NCBI GenBank assembly: GCA_009667805.1
Contig: CM019069.1
Location: 52,140,422 to 52,204,421, forward strand
Length of the DNA stretch: 64,000 nt
DNA from: Leptobrachium leishanense
Lineage: Eukaryota; Chordata; Amphibia; Anura; Megophryidae
Direction of reading: 5' to 3'
Shown piece after piece: positions 22,087 to 32,836 of this stretch (position 1 is the first letter of the stretch; each line of letters starts with the position of its first letter). The position numbers and the translations under genes are program-made. Below the pieces are notes generated by a model. That model saw nothing but the letters and a program-made list of their open reading frames with translations, was not told where the DNA came from and did no database searches.

Positions 22087-22412
22087 GAAATCTTTAAAAT
22101 AAATGTCCTGAATATATTTTTAACTAAGATGCAAAAATTAAATGGCACTTAACTCACTAGTCCTGGAGGAAATGTTTGCCATCATAATCCAACTCCAACT
22201 AACATCATAAGCAAAAAGGGACCGGGCACTCAGTGAAACCCAAGAAGACAGATTTTATAGGAAAGCACAAGTAATGTTTCGACAACACAAGCTTTACACA
22301 ACCAATTAAAGACAAAATGAACAATAACTAAACCCAGATGATCAATCAGTGTTCATTCACAGTGCTAATCTGGGAGAGACAGAACTGAGGGAGATAAAAG
22401 TTTAAAAGTTAG
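22087..22412. other. unassigned, with a possible dispersed repeat
   Basis: Around 22210-22300 a stretch with GGGCACTCAGTGAAACCC and AATGTTTCGACAAC resembles other foldback-type repeats (near 14200 and 61650), but the match is weak. There is no gene. Confidence 0.3.
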
Positions 22413-23343
22413 TGTAGCGCTACTCCCGGAGGAGCCGCTGAATTTAACCTCGGGTTAGTCTCTCCGCACTAGGGAATAAATATACACCAGCACTGTTGTG
22501 GATTTTATAATTATATACTTTACTGGTCTCGATAAAGCGGCATATATAATGTAAGCACGGTATATAGAAAACAGGATTTCGTAATGCGAGAAACGTGCAG
22601 CGGTAAAAGAAGAGTTTAACCCCTTCGTTTCTGGAGTGTAAGTCCTGTGCAGGTTATGTCCCAAGAAGTGTGTGTGTGAGCTCAGGTACCTGGGTACTAT
22701 ATTCGACTGGCCAGTGACTGGATTTACTAAATCTTCGACTAGTCACGTTGGGGCCCTGTAGATTTAAGCAATACTGCAGCGTGCTTCGTTAAACTTTTGA
22801 CTGTGGCCTGGAAGGCATCTCACCCATCCGCCACACAATCTGTTCCGCTACCCGATCAAGGACGTCTCTCCGCTGGATTATACTGGGACTCTGTGCCACC
22901 AGATCCGCTTCTCCTGCTTGTCCGTCTTCTTCAACAAGATCTACGGCCTACTGCCTGCACTCCCAGTGGATCATCTCGGTCTCCTTACTCGGGGTCCAAT
23001 CTGGAACTCTGTGTCTGTGCAAAACCTCTCAGCGGTGGATTACTAGGTCTCTGGCAAGTCACTGTATCGATCCCCAGCGTCGGCAAGGCAGCGCCTGCTC
23101 TCCGGCCTGGTTACAATCGCTCACAGTCTCACGTGCGTCTTACTCTGTTCACCCCTCGGCACACACTGGCTCTCCTTCGAGGCTGCGGATGTCCTTTCCT
23201 CCTTCCCCACCCACTTCCTGTCTCTGCCCCAAAGCATGCTGGAAAACGTAGTCCCATTGTGTCCAGTATAGTTTACATTGCGCTTGTCTCCCTCTGGTGG
23301 CCAAACCAGAGCAATACAGCACAGAGTTTTAAACAGCGCTACA
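22413..23343. mobile_element. solo LTR, 931 bp
   Basis: The segment starts TGTAGCGCTAC and ends AACAGCGCTACA, giving TG...CA limits with short inverted termini. It is flanked by a TTAG target duplication (22409-22412 and 23344-23347). No gag-pol sequence lies on either side, so it fits a solo LTR left by LTR-LTR recombination; the family (Gypsy-like) is inferred from the 4-bp duplication and length. The 245-residue frame at 22797-23534 runs past the LTR end and has no domain, so I do not call it a gene. The orientation is not certain. Confidence 0.65.
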
Positions 23344-23899
23344 TTAGGTATTGGAGACGCTTAAGTACAGTAAGCTCCTGCAAGCTGCGAGGTGCAACTT
23401 TTTTCACCCCAGTTTATATCCCCAGAATATCGATGCCAGACGTTAAACTTACTTATCCTAGAATTAATGATCACATATCAAGATGCTACATTAGCACCAA
23501 CTATGGAATAGAGCCCAGAGTTGGGGCAGGGTGAGTATGTTTAAAGATTTTTGTGCCATTTGATTCACAAACGGCAAAACTTCATCCATCTGGACAGGCT
23601 CAGGGATCCCCCTGATCTTCATGTTCCTCCCCCTGCCTTGGGTCTTCAGTCTCATCAGTGCAGAAGACAGACAGTGTACATCCCACAAGTCACCCTGCCA
23701 CAACTGTTAAAGCTTTGTGGCAAAGGATTTAAGGTCTTTCATGGCTGAAAATAAATCTGTGGATGGAAGTGCTTTTTGTGATGTATGAGGAACTGCACAC
23801 ACTAGGGGCACTATTCCAATGTTGCCATTAATTGGCATACGCCAATGAAAAAACCTGAACGTCTGCCATTTTCCATAAGTCGCCTACTGATGACCGAGT
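23344..23899. other. unassigned sequence
   Basis: No shared repeat or gene was recognised. This may include the 3' flank of the Ngaro-type element, whose terminal repeats I could not place. Confidence 0.35.
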
Positions 23900-24209
23900 C
23901 GTACGCAGGGAGACAATAAATACTCAAAAATACACGACACATAACTGTGGAATAATATATATATTTATTATATATACAGGCCACAGCTAAAAACTACACA
24001 AAATATACCCACCACCATGACATAAAAATTCCCATAACAAAATAATACAATAACCCAGTGCTGAAAGAGGACTCCACACAACCACCACACACCTCCAAAC
24101 CAACCAACCACAAAAACCTCCCAACTCCTAACCATCTGACCAAAATTAGCCTGAATAAAAGGAACCCCTACCCAACACTGCCTACAAGCCCCCGCCAAGA
24201 GCTCCTCCC

Positions 24210-24812
24210 TTATGTGAGAGCTCCCCCACCAAGGAAAAACAGGGCTTGTTCAATCCCCTCCTTGAGTCCCAGGATGAACAGATCCTTGCCCACATTATTC
24301 AGGTGAACGCCATCCTCCATAAAATAACACGCCGCATCCTCCTCTTCAAAGGGTAGATGCCGCACCACCACACCATCCATCCGCCTCACAAACCTTCCCA
24401 TACAGCAATTCACCTTGATCCGGCAAAGCCGCACCGCCTCCTTATTCTCCAGCTGCCTCCACACCATCCTTGGCAGCACCTCGGACCACACCATCGCTGT
24501 CCATGGTGACCACTCCCTCAACTGCCGCAGATCCTCCTGCATCTGCTCCAGCAGCACACCAAGAGGGACCACACCCAAATCGTTCCCTCCCATGTGTACC
24601 ACCAGCACATGGGGAACTTCACCGTGCCTAAGGGCACCCAAAACCATTGGCTTAAACTCCTCCCATAGGAGCCCACAGATTCTGAACCACCGTACCCGTG
24701 TTGCCGACCCATGCAAACCCATCTGTACTCCAGATGTTCGCACCAACGCCCTTCTCCTCGCCCCAAAAAACAACGAGTCTCCAACGATCCATACAACTCT
24801 TGAAAGATCTGC
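24210..24812 (-). CDS. SGNH/GDSL-type hydrolase domain of Ngaro-type element
   Basis: About 200 residues form a complete SGNH hydrolase fold by motif order. RVVWIVGDS is block I with the nucleophile Ser, HMGGNDLG is block III with GxND, and MEDGVHLN near the C-terminus is the DxxH with catalytic Asp and His. No stop or frameshift interrupts the domain. These enzymes hydrolyse esters; the role in retroelements is unproven. The open frame extends upstream to 25175, but those 120 residues are hydrophobic, low-complexity and unlike the family. A good splice acceptor (TTTTTGTATTTTGCAG, minus strand) ends at 24809, exactly before the domain, so I start the call there and suggest a spliced mRNA. Activity is uncertain because the element is otherwise broken. 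Confidence 0.75.
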   Translation of the reverse strand, partial: ADLSRVVWIVGDSLFFGARRRALVRTSGVQMGLHGSATRVRWFRICGLLWEEFKPMVLGALRHGEVPHVLVVHMGGNDLGVVPLGVLLEQMQEDLRQLREWSPWTAMVWSEVLPRMVWRQLENKEAVRLCRIKVNCCMGRFVRRMDGVVVRHLPFEEEDAACYFMEDGVHLNNVGKDLFILGLKEGIEQALFFLGGGALT

Positions 24813-25189
24813 AAAATACAAAAACAAATTACCAACATCTCCACCACACAAAATTACTCCGAAAAAAGAAAAAACTCCCCGCCAAACCACCACACACCCT
24901 ATCAAATAAACGATGTCCATACCTGCAAAGAAAACATAACATATACAATGACCATACTCCTCGCCTCCAAATCCTCCAACCCCCACACTCCTCCACAAAC
25001 AACAAACAAATATACAAAGATAAAATAGAATAAATATATATATTCCATATAAAAGGTATAAATTCATATTCCATGTAAAAGTTTGATATTTTTTTATTAT
25101 TTTTTTAATGTGAAAAACATAACAGAACAGATCATACAGCAAACTTTTCTCCACATAACCTCTCAGCATTAACAAGTGTTTCCAAAATT

Positions 25190-25416
25190 CATAACACCAA
25201 ACCTGGACACACGTAGGATTGAAAAGCCTTCGAGTTCCATGTTCCCAATTTTTGAATTTCCGCTGCCTACAAACCCAACCTCAAAGCTTCTATTGCTGCC
25301 CTAATACAAAAGGAGTGAGAACCAAATTCCTCCGGATTTCTCCCTAAACTCAACAAACCCTTCTTAAAAATGGTAACAAACTGATACCTCGATAAAGCCG
25401 ATCTGTCCGCATGACA
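25190..25416 (-). pseudogene. C-terminal fragment of Ngaro/DIRS tyrosine recombinase
   Basis: In the frame beginning near 25410 (minus) the sequence reads CHADRSALSRYQFVTIFKK and then GSHSFCIRAAIEALRLGL before a stop. After the stop the same frame continues AAEIQKLGTWNSKAFQSYV. These are the box II region of a tyrosine recombinase: the HxxR (here HSFC, with the usual Arg changed) and the Tyr nucleophile in QSYV. The internal stop and lost Arg mean it is inactive. In intact DIRS-order elements this enzyme integrates circular DNA. RT and RNase H that should precede it are missing. Confidence 0.8.
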
Positions 25417-26587
25417 TACCCCGCCAGATACCTTCTTTAACCTCTTGTTTCAAATGAAACCCCAAAGGACCAGAAAATGACACGTATGCACTCCTCCTGG
25501 CCACATTCGCCACCCCTGCGGACTCACCAAGTGAACCCGACAAACCACTCGGTCCTATTGAAGCCAGTGCTTCACCACCAAGAGCTCCACCAACTCTCCC
25601 AACTGGCCCACCTGCACCCTTCCATGCTTGAGCCAAATCAACTCCCAGGCTCACACCCCCTTTTGAAACCGACCAAGCTTCAAAGGCCCCCTGTAAAAAT
25701 GACATGAAAGAACTCAAATCACCTCCACTTCCATTACCTGTCGCCACACTAGGTCCAGCCGAACTTCCTGGAACCTCCTGCGCCACACTCTCCGAACCCC
25801 TCACTCCAACTCCACTGACTCCAACAGCCTGGAAACCACCAACCGGCTGCGGACTCCGCTCCCGAACCATCGGAACTGTGGATGAAAAAACATTTGTGTG
25901 ATGAGCCTCAGAATCCGAAGTACCATAAACATTATCCCGCTCCACCACACCAAAATCCGGAGCCACTTCACCTTCACCATCTGAACACCAATTTACTTCG
26001 AGCTCCTGAGTGACCTCATCCTGCACAACACCACCTTGTGCCACACCACCGTCCACACCCCCATCCACCACCTGCCTTACCGCTGAAACATCCTTCCCCG
26101 AGACAGACCTCGCTCCACCTCTGGGACCCCTGGCAGACAACCAAACTCTTCCTCTACCCGCGGAACTCCTCGACCTCTGCACTCCTTCTCTCCAGGTATC
26201 GCTCACCACCCCACCCCTCCGACCAGAAGGATCCTTAGCCCCCGATACCGGCCTCGAGCTCCTACCTTCCACACTTCTGGAAACTCTCACGCCAGCCTCA
26301 GTCCCAACTGCGTCACCTCCAGCCAACATCCGCCGTACCAACCGTCCTCGGCCTCTCACTGCCTCCAACCTCAACCTCACAGACGCTGATCCACCGCTGG
26401 ATTCTCCTCCTGGACTGAATCTCTCCGGAGTCCTAGAAACCTTGGCAGGCCGAGCTCCCACTTCCGACTTCGCCGCCAGCACCTCCGACAAACTTCTCAC
26501 CCACTCCACACCACGATGCCGAGCTGCCTCCCGCACTTCCTCCAACAGCGACTCCAGCTCACTGCCTTCTGGCATACTTAAAGACAA
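25364..26587 (-). pseudogene. gag-like ORF1 of Ngaro/DIRS-type element, fused to YR remnant
   Basis: A 407-residue open frame starts MSLSMPEGSELESLLEEV. It has a Ser/Arg/Gly-rich low-complexity middle and ends with a conserved-looking block AYVSFSGPLGFHLKQEVKEG then IWRG. That block resembles the C-terminal part of DIRS/Ngaro ORF1 proteins as I know them. After IWRG, at about 25415-25425, the sequence switches into YR sequence in another frame, so the last 18 or so residues of the frame are out-of-frame YR. The gag is therefore truncated by a deletion. Opposite-strand frames here are shadows produced by the GC-rich coding bias. Confidence 0.7.
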
Positions 26588-26760
26588 ATTTAAAGCAGAA
26601 AAGCCGAAAACACCGCTCTCTGACGCAGCTCAAGATTTTTCCAGCTCTACCTCAGGAGAAAAAGGCACGCAGAGCCTCTCCACACGCACCTTAAGTACCC
26701 ACCTGGTGACTCCTCCCACACCTCTCCCGCTCAAAACTCCACACGCGCTGTAATACTTCT

Positions 26761-27276
26761 AGAAAAATCCTCCCTGTGTCCTGGCATCAGAGGCAACTTA
26801 AGGGCCCTACGCCTTAGGTGCTTCAGGCCTTCATTAGCGCCTGCCATTTAACACCTTTTCTCAGCAGCTCCAGTCGAAATCCTAGCGAGGCATTAAGAGA
26901 TAACACCAGCAGCACTAAGACGGGCGAGCGGAGGGATACGCATAGGAACACCGGGAATTATTTGTTCCCAGTGTACCACTCCTGTGGAGCGAGGAAGTGG
27001 CATATTGCCCCTCTTTCGCTACTTACTTTTGCAGAAGGCCAATCACTTAAAACCATGGTCTGAAAGATGTTATTGTTTTTTAGAATAACGTTAGACGCAG
27101 ATAGGGAGTGAGCTGGATGTAATAGCTCGTTCTCCATCTACTGGGGCCACATTAGCGTCTCCCGTACAACGTATAGGAGATGCTAATGCACAGTAACCTA
27201 ACACTACATGCCATAAAAAAAAAAGAGCTCAGGGCTCGAGACGTTCTGCCGTTAACTCCTGTAGGTAAAAAATCTA
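26761..27276. other. unassigned sequence
   Basis: I recognise no gene or window-shared repeat. The left part may belong to the 5' terminal region of the Ngaro-type element. Confidence 0.35.
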
Positions 27277-27793
27277 GGGCTCTATTCCATTCTCCGCGCA
27301 AATTCATACGCGCAGTGCAATTTTTCTTTGCGCACAGAATTAAACGTTAACGTGCGTAAATTAACACTGGTGTTACGATCCGAGCGCATTTTTTCATCCG
27401 TCAAAAAATATTAAGCGTAAAAAAGACACCGCGCATTAACGTTGCGTGCAGAAATCGGTGGGCAGACATTTTTTTCATGCGATTCAGCCAATCTGAATTA
27501 AGAACCACAATTGTCTCCCGTTAGGTTTTATGCGCGCAAACGTTGTTCGTAAAAATTTGCGCATCGATTGTAATACCATCCACATACCAGCGCATGAACG
27601 CATTTGCACTCACAATGTTAAGTATGGGATGCGCACACGAACTTTTGCGCGCGCAGGGTAACTCGCATTAGACATTAACGCACATTTTGTGCGCGAACGT
27701 CCCAATACGACGTTCAGCGCAAAGGGTTTTTCCCCTCGCGTTAATGCGTTTTTGCGCACACGCAAAATTGTGCGCGAACAGTGTAATAGGGCC
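27277..27793 (+). mobile_element. FamA element with internal deletion
   Basis: The ends GGGCTCTATTCCATTC and AACAGTGTAATAGGGCCC and both arms match FamA. The sequence jumps from CTCCCGTTAGGTTTTA at about 27530 to TGCGCGCAAACG. Compared with the 17256 copy this removes roughly 200 bp, including the TATA-like block. The CCAAT box is retained near 27486-27490. Confidence 0.75.
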
Positions 27794-27960
27794 CATAGAA
27801 TTTTTCACAAATGGTTCTATCAAAACTTTGGATGATTTGCCGCCTGTAGAAAGTGAAACTCGAAAAATTAGAATATCGTGCAAAAGTTCATTTATTTCAG
27901 TAATGCAACTTAAAAGGTGAAACTAATATATGAGATAGTTCAAGCTGTGATTTGTCATAA

Positions 27961-28016
27961 TCAGCGCTGCGGAATATGCTGGCGCTTTATAAATAAAGAA
28001 TAATAATAATAATAAT
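27961..28016 (+). mobile_element. LINE 3' tail fragment (GCGCT type) with AAT repeats
   Basis: TCAGCGCTGCGGAATATGC, then GGCGCTTTATAAATAAAG and (AAT)n form the extreme 3' end of the GCGCT-tailed LINE family seen at 32085 and 42246, here on the plus strand and only about 55 bp long. It lies inside the left arm of the Tc1-like element. Confidence 0.6.
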
Positions 28017-28689
28017 TGTGATGATTCTGGTTACAGCTCATGAAAACCCCAGATCCACAATCTCAGAAAATTATAATATTACATGCAATCAATAAAACAA
28101 GGATTGTACATAGAACAATATCGGACTTCTGAAAAGTATAAGCATGCATATGTACTCAGTACTTGGTTTGGGCCCCTTTTGCAGCAATTACTGCCTCAAT
28201 GCGGCAATGTGGCATGGAAGCTATAAGCCTGTGGCACTGCTGAGGTGTTATGGAAGACCAGGATGCTTCAATAGCGGCCTTCAGCTCGTCTGAATTGTTC
28301 GGTCTCGTGTCTCTCATCTTTTTCTTGGCAATGCCGCATAGATTCTCTATGGGGTTCAGGTCAGGCAAGTTTGCTGGCCAATCAAGTACAGTAATCTCAT
28401 GGTCATTGAACCAGGTTTTGGTGCTTTTGGCAGTGTGGGCAGGTGCCAAGTCCTGTGGAAAATGAAGTCAGCATCCCCATAAAGCTCGTCTGCGGAAGGA
28501 AGCATGAAGTGCTCCAAAATCTCCTGGTTTGCTGCTTTGGCTGCTTTGACCCTGGACTTAATGAAGCACAGTGGACCAACACCAGCAGATGACATGGCTC
28601 CCCAAATCAACACAGACTGTGGAAACTTCACAGTGGACTTCAAGCATCTTGCAGTGTGTGCCTCTCCATTCTTCCTCCATACTCTGGGT

Positions 28690-30041
28690 CAGTGGCGTCG
28701 CAAGGCGGGTGCGGGGGGTGCGGCCTGCACTGGGTGACACCACCCACTAGGGTGACACCAAGTCACCAACCCTGTGACGCTAGGCCAGGAATGAAACAAA
28801 AAGTCACAATGTTTTTTATTGGAGTGTGTGTGTATATCAAACACACTCGAAGTGATCCCCGAAACCGTCATAGCATGTCAAATTATTTTTGGGACATTCC
28901 TTGAATCCAGCCTTCACCGTGTACTTGCAGGCCCTGTTTTTAAGGCTGCAGTGCGGCGGCCAGTAGAAAATCATACATGGCGTGGCCGGCCCCCTCTGAT
29001 GACGTGTGGCACCCGAGGGAGCACTGCACCGGCCGTCTGACGTCACTGGCCAGTCCTATGAATCAAGCCACATCCTGGGGGGTCCCAGTCTCACCTACAC
29101 ACTGCGGCCGCTCTCTGTCTGCTTCAGCTACCTGCCTGAAACACCTGGTGTACGCACCGCTGTAGCCCTCCTCAGATTGCTTGCCATTAAAATTTATAGA
29201 TAACTGGCCTGTCAGCTCGAGATGGGGTAACCGTGTGTTCGGCCCATGCATTGATCCAGCTGCTGGTCAGTGTGGGAATCCCGCGGTCTGCATGGACCAA
29301 GACAGACATCTCCGAGCTGATAACCAGCTGAAGCTTGTCAGGTCCTCCTCACCCGAATACTCAGTTCCCGGCTGCCTTGTGGGTTAAAGATCAGACACCA
29401 CCACATAAATCTTCTGCAGAGCAATCACTGCAGGTAAGCGCCAAAAGCAGACTCTGCGGGGCCAGAAAAAAAAACCTCCCAGAATAATATACATGAAAAC
29501 TGTGAAATAATGTGCCTAAAATGCATACAATTATTAATACTTCTATACATTTAGTCCCCTATCAATGGCAGCTCTGTAAGAAAAAAAACTGTAGTCCGTC
29601 AGTACCTTAGAGCTGTAGTCAGGTTGCCCAGTAATGTGCAGTGTGTGTCACTGAGATGCACAGCAATAAAACTCACAGTAATGTGTGGTGTGTGTGTATG
29701 ATCATGAGTTTTATTGCTGTGGAGCTCTGTGATACACTCACACACTGCACATTACTGGGAGTTTTATTGCTGCGAAGCTCTGTGATACACTCATACACAC
29801 CGCACATTACTGTGAGTATTATTGCTGTGCAGCTCTGTGATACACTCACTGCACATTACTGTATCACACAGCTCCATAGCAATAAAACTCACAGTAATGT
29901 GTGCTGTGTATAAGCATGTCACGTAATCCACAGCAATAAAACTCATAGTAACGTGCGGTGTGTATCACAAAGTAGTAAAGCTCGGGGGGGTGACACCATG
30001 AGTTACCACACCGGGTGACACCAACCCTAATGACGCCACTG
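28690..30041. mobile_element. non-autonomous hAT element, 1,352 bp
   Basis: The ends CAGTGGCGTCGC and ATGACGCCACTG are inverted repeats, flanked by a perfect 8-bp duplication CTCTGGGT (28682-28689 and 30042-30049). Eight-base duplications and CAG-type short TIRs are typical of hAT. Subterminal GGTGACACCA motifs occur at both ends. No transposase is present. It sits inside the Tc1 transposase pseudogene and carries an imperfect tandem region at 29640-29965. Confidence 0.9.
29640..29965. repeat. imperfect tandem/inverted array in hAT element
   Basis: Repeated copies of GCAATAAAACTCACAGTAATG and its complement, with GTGTGTATGA-type linkers, recur about every 60-70 bp in both orientations. A short relic of the same sequence occurs at 38645-38700 in the sister hAT element. 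Confidence 0.75.
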
Positions 30042-30828
30042 CTCTGGGTCCTTGGTTTCCAAATGAGATGCAAAAGTTGCTCTCATCAGAAAAGAGGACT
30101 TTGGACCACTGAGCAACAGACCAGGTCTGTTTTTCTTTAGCCCAGGTAAGACGCTTCTGACGTTCAGGAGCGGCTTGACAAGAGGAATACGACATTTGAA
30201 GCCCATGTCCAGGATCCGTCTGTGTGTGGTGGCTCTTGATGCACTGACTCCAGCCTCAGTCCACTCCTTGTGAAAGTCCCAAACTTTTGAATGGCCTTTT
30301 CCTGGCAATCCTCTCCAGGCTGCGGTCATCCCTGCTGCTTGTGCACCTTTTTCTTCCATGCAACTTTCTATAAATGTTCTTTGATACAGCATTTGGGAAC
30401 ATCCAACTTCTATTGCAATTACCTTTTGAGGCTTTCTCTCCTTATGGAGGGTGTCAATGATGGTTTTCTGCACAACTGTCAGGTCAGCAGTCTTTCCCAT
30501 GATTGTGATTCCTACTGAACCAGACTGAGAGACCATTTAAAGGCTCAGGAACCCTTTGCAGGTGTTATGGATTAATTAGATGATTAGAGTGGGACACTTT
30601 GAGCCTAGAATATTGCACCTTTTCACAATATTCTATTTTTCTGAGATTGTGGATTTGGGGTTTTCATGAGCTGTAAGCCATAATCATCACAATCATAACA
30701 AATCACGGCTTGAACTATCTTGCTTTGCATGTAATGTGTCTATCTCATATATTAGTTTCACCTTTTAAGTTGCATTACTGAAATAAATGAACCTTTGCAC
30801 GATATTCTAATTTTTCGAGTTTCACCTG

Positions 30829-32084
30829 TATATAAAGGCACAAGTGAAAATATATAAGAGATCCAATGCTTCTCTCTTCTTTCCAGCTCATCTCCTGCCT
30901 CTATTTTTACTCGCACTACTTTGCTGTGAACATCCTCCGGGTGATAGTTAAGGAAACAGATGCTGCGAATGGCTGTCCCCATTTCCCGGGAGGAGATGTG
31001 ACTCACATGTTACTCGCAGGTTCGCTTTGTACTTCTACATGCGACGTGTGTTGATGGTGTTAGAATGAATTGGAGTCTTTGCCTGGTTTCCCATCTCTCA
31101 CTGCCTGTTTCCTTTTTGTATCGCCTTCATTCAAGACTTGGCTTGTTATCACAGAACCTCTAGCATCATTTTTTTCAACTATTAAAAACAATTTATCCCT
31201 ATCTAGGATATGTCACTGTGATGTTCATACAGTCTATTAAGTTCTGGTGGATTCTGTGAAAAATTCAGAAAGTTCTCTTTTGCTTGCATGAATTTATTTA
31301 TTTGGGTGGGCACAATATATTTTTATTATCATTTATATAGCGCCAACAGTTTCCATAAGGCTTTACAATAACCAATAGGAATGAGACAAAATTAAAACAA
31401 ACATAGGAATAGAAAAATGAGGTGTAGAGGCCCCTGCTCCAATAAGCTTACAATCTAGAGGAGTTGGGGTGGAGGAAGGCAAGAGGAGTCTATTGGTCGT
31501 CAGAATCACTAGCACTAGTGCTTCAGAAATGCAGAAAACATGGAAATTCCATATATGCTGGAAAGAAAGTTTATTACAAACTAAAAAAATTCAACATATT
31601 ATAGCTACAGCATGATGTTAGCATATTTGGTGTAGCCATACAGATCTCAGTGGATGAAGGTAAAAAATTGCACCTTAATTTTTGAGGATCTAAGAGCAGA
31701 AACATACTTATAATTCGGCAAAATTGGTGGACGCTAAAGGCCTTTCTCATACAGGGATCTGTTGTGGTTATGTAGAATGTCAAAATACACATGACATTCA
31801 CACAAATACACTACTACATTGACAGACCCCTGTCTACTAATAAAGCTTTGTGATCCTTGACCACTAAAAATATGTTGGAGCTTTAATTAAATTCTGATTC
31901 TTTAGGCAGAAGAAAACAGATACTTTTAAGGCCTCACCAGCTGTATCTTCATTACTGCCTGGTAATATAGTGTGTGTTGCAGAGAACTTTTACCGCTGGT
32001 ACCACATCTTTAAATCTACCACTCCTTGCAATGCAGTGTATGAGACAAAGAAATCCGTAATCGGGTGCAATACAGTTACAGTTA
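30829..32084. other. unassigned sequence, apart from one LINE end
   Basis: No gene is supported. A truncated LINE end lies at 31321-31480. Confidence 0.35.
31321..31480 (-). mobile_element. GCGCT-tailed LINE 3' end
   Basis: TTATATAGCGCCAACAGTTT, then TTTACAATAACC and CTTACAATCTAGAGG are the reverse complement of the 3' UTR and tail seen at 32085-32240 and 42246-42420. It is very short, so strongly 5'-truncated. Confidence 0.65.
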
Positions 32085-32836
32085 CAATTATTTATAAAAC
32101 ACTAACAACTTCCGTAGCGCTGTACAATGGAGGAGACAGAATAACAAATATACATACAAGTTAAACACACATAATCGTAGGAGATTGGACCCTGCTCGAG
32201 AGCTTACAATCTAAGAGGAGAGGGGTGACACACTAAGTGAGGGTAAATAGAGTACAAGAAGTAGCAAGGTGCATGTGGGCTGAGTGGAAAGATGGTGCAA
32301 GAAGTGGAGTTCTTGGTGGACTGGAGAGACAGGAGAGTCTAATGTTATGGGGGCGGGAGTTCCATAGAAAGGGGGCAACTCGGGAGAAGTCCTGAAAGTG
32401 AGAGTTGGGGGTGCAGGCACGAGGAGCTGATAGCATGAGATCATTGGCAGAGCAAAGTGGTTGGGACGGGATATACCTGTTAATAAGGGAGGAGATGTAG
32501 GCAGGGGCGCGGTTATGGAGAGCTTTGTAAGGGAGGATCAGTTTTTGAATTGGATTCTAAAGCAAACAGGGAGCTAGTGTAGAGATTGACAAAGAGGGAG
32601 GTGTGAGAGGTGCGGTGTATGAGCCTGGCACAGGCGTTCATAACAGACTGCAGAGGGAAAATCTGGGATCTCTTAAGGCCAGAGAGAAGGAGATTGCCGT
32701 AGTCAATGTGGGGGAAAATAAGAGGTTGGATGAGTACTTTAGCAGAGTCCTGGTTACAGTATTTATATTGCGCCAACAGATTATGCAGCGCATTACAACG
32801 GAAAGCAAAAACATGACATAATAAATAATGATACAT
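32085..32836 (-). pseudogene. L2-like LINE, 3' part of ORF2 plus 3' UTR
   Basis: On the minus strand, IDYGNLLLSGLKRSQI and MNACARLIHRTSHTS match the region just after the reverse transcriptase core in L2/CR1-type LINEs (usually ..LDYCNSLL..LQ..QN.AARL). Further on, FSRVAPFLWNSRPHNIRLS is the conserved ORF2 C-terminal segment. The UTR contains CTTAGATTGTAAGC and ends with GTACAGCGCTACGG and a TTTATAAATAA tail near 32085. Frameshifts break it. A second, shorter GCGCT tail appears nested near 32757-32800. LINE ORF2 copies its RNA at the target; this one cannot. Confidence 0.75.

Larger units (their letters stand above)
23900..26760 (-). mobile_element. internally deleted Ngaro/DIRS-type retrotransposon
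   Basis: Read on the minus strand, a gag-like ORF (26587 down to about 25420) is joined directly to the last part of a tyrosine recombinase (about 25416-25190) and then to an SGNH-hydrolase ORF (24812-24210). Gag, a YR enzyme and an SGNH hydrolase are known together in the Ngaro group of DIRS-order retrotransposons. The reverse transcriptase, RNase H and most of the YR are absent. I could not identify the split direct repeats expected at the ends, so the boundaries are approximate. Confidence 0.7.
28156..30536 (-). pseudogene. Tc1-like transposase pseudogene
   Basis: On the minus strand the N-terminal helix-turn-helix region MGKTADLTVVQKTIIDTLHK lies near 30500. FSDESNF with the first catalytic Asp is near 30095. 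QDLAPAHTAKST with the second Asp is near 28445, and LDWPANLPDLNPIENL with the third acidic position is near 28370. The protein ends near 28156 (AAKGAQTKY). All three catalytic segments are visible but lie in different frames, and a hAT element (28690-30041) splits the gene between the first and second Asp. About 340 residues are usual for the family. It is dead without repair. Confidence 0.85.
27849..30828 (-). mobile_element. Tc1-like transposon, interrupted by hAT and a LINE tail
   Basis: The terminal inverted repeats contain GTGAAACTCGAAAAATTAGA at the left and its complement at the right (about 30790-30828), followed by AACTTAAAAGGTGAAACTAA in both arms. TA flanks both ends (27847-27848 and 30829-30830). 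Removing the hAT insertion and its duplication leaves about 1.6 kb, the usual Tc1 size. The transposase is on the minus strand and broken. Confidence 0.85.

Noticed and set aside
22797..23534. 245-residue plus-strand frame
   Set aside because: It lies mostly in the solo LTR, runs past the LTR end into flank, and has no recognisable domain.
26010..26753. 247-residue Thr/Pro/Ser-rich plus-strand frame
   Set aside because: It is the opposite strand of the gag-like ORF and its composition is that of a shadow frame.
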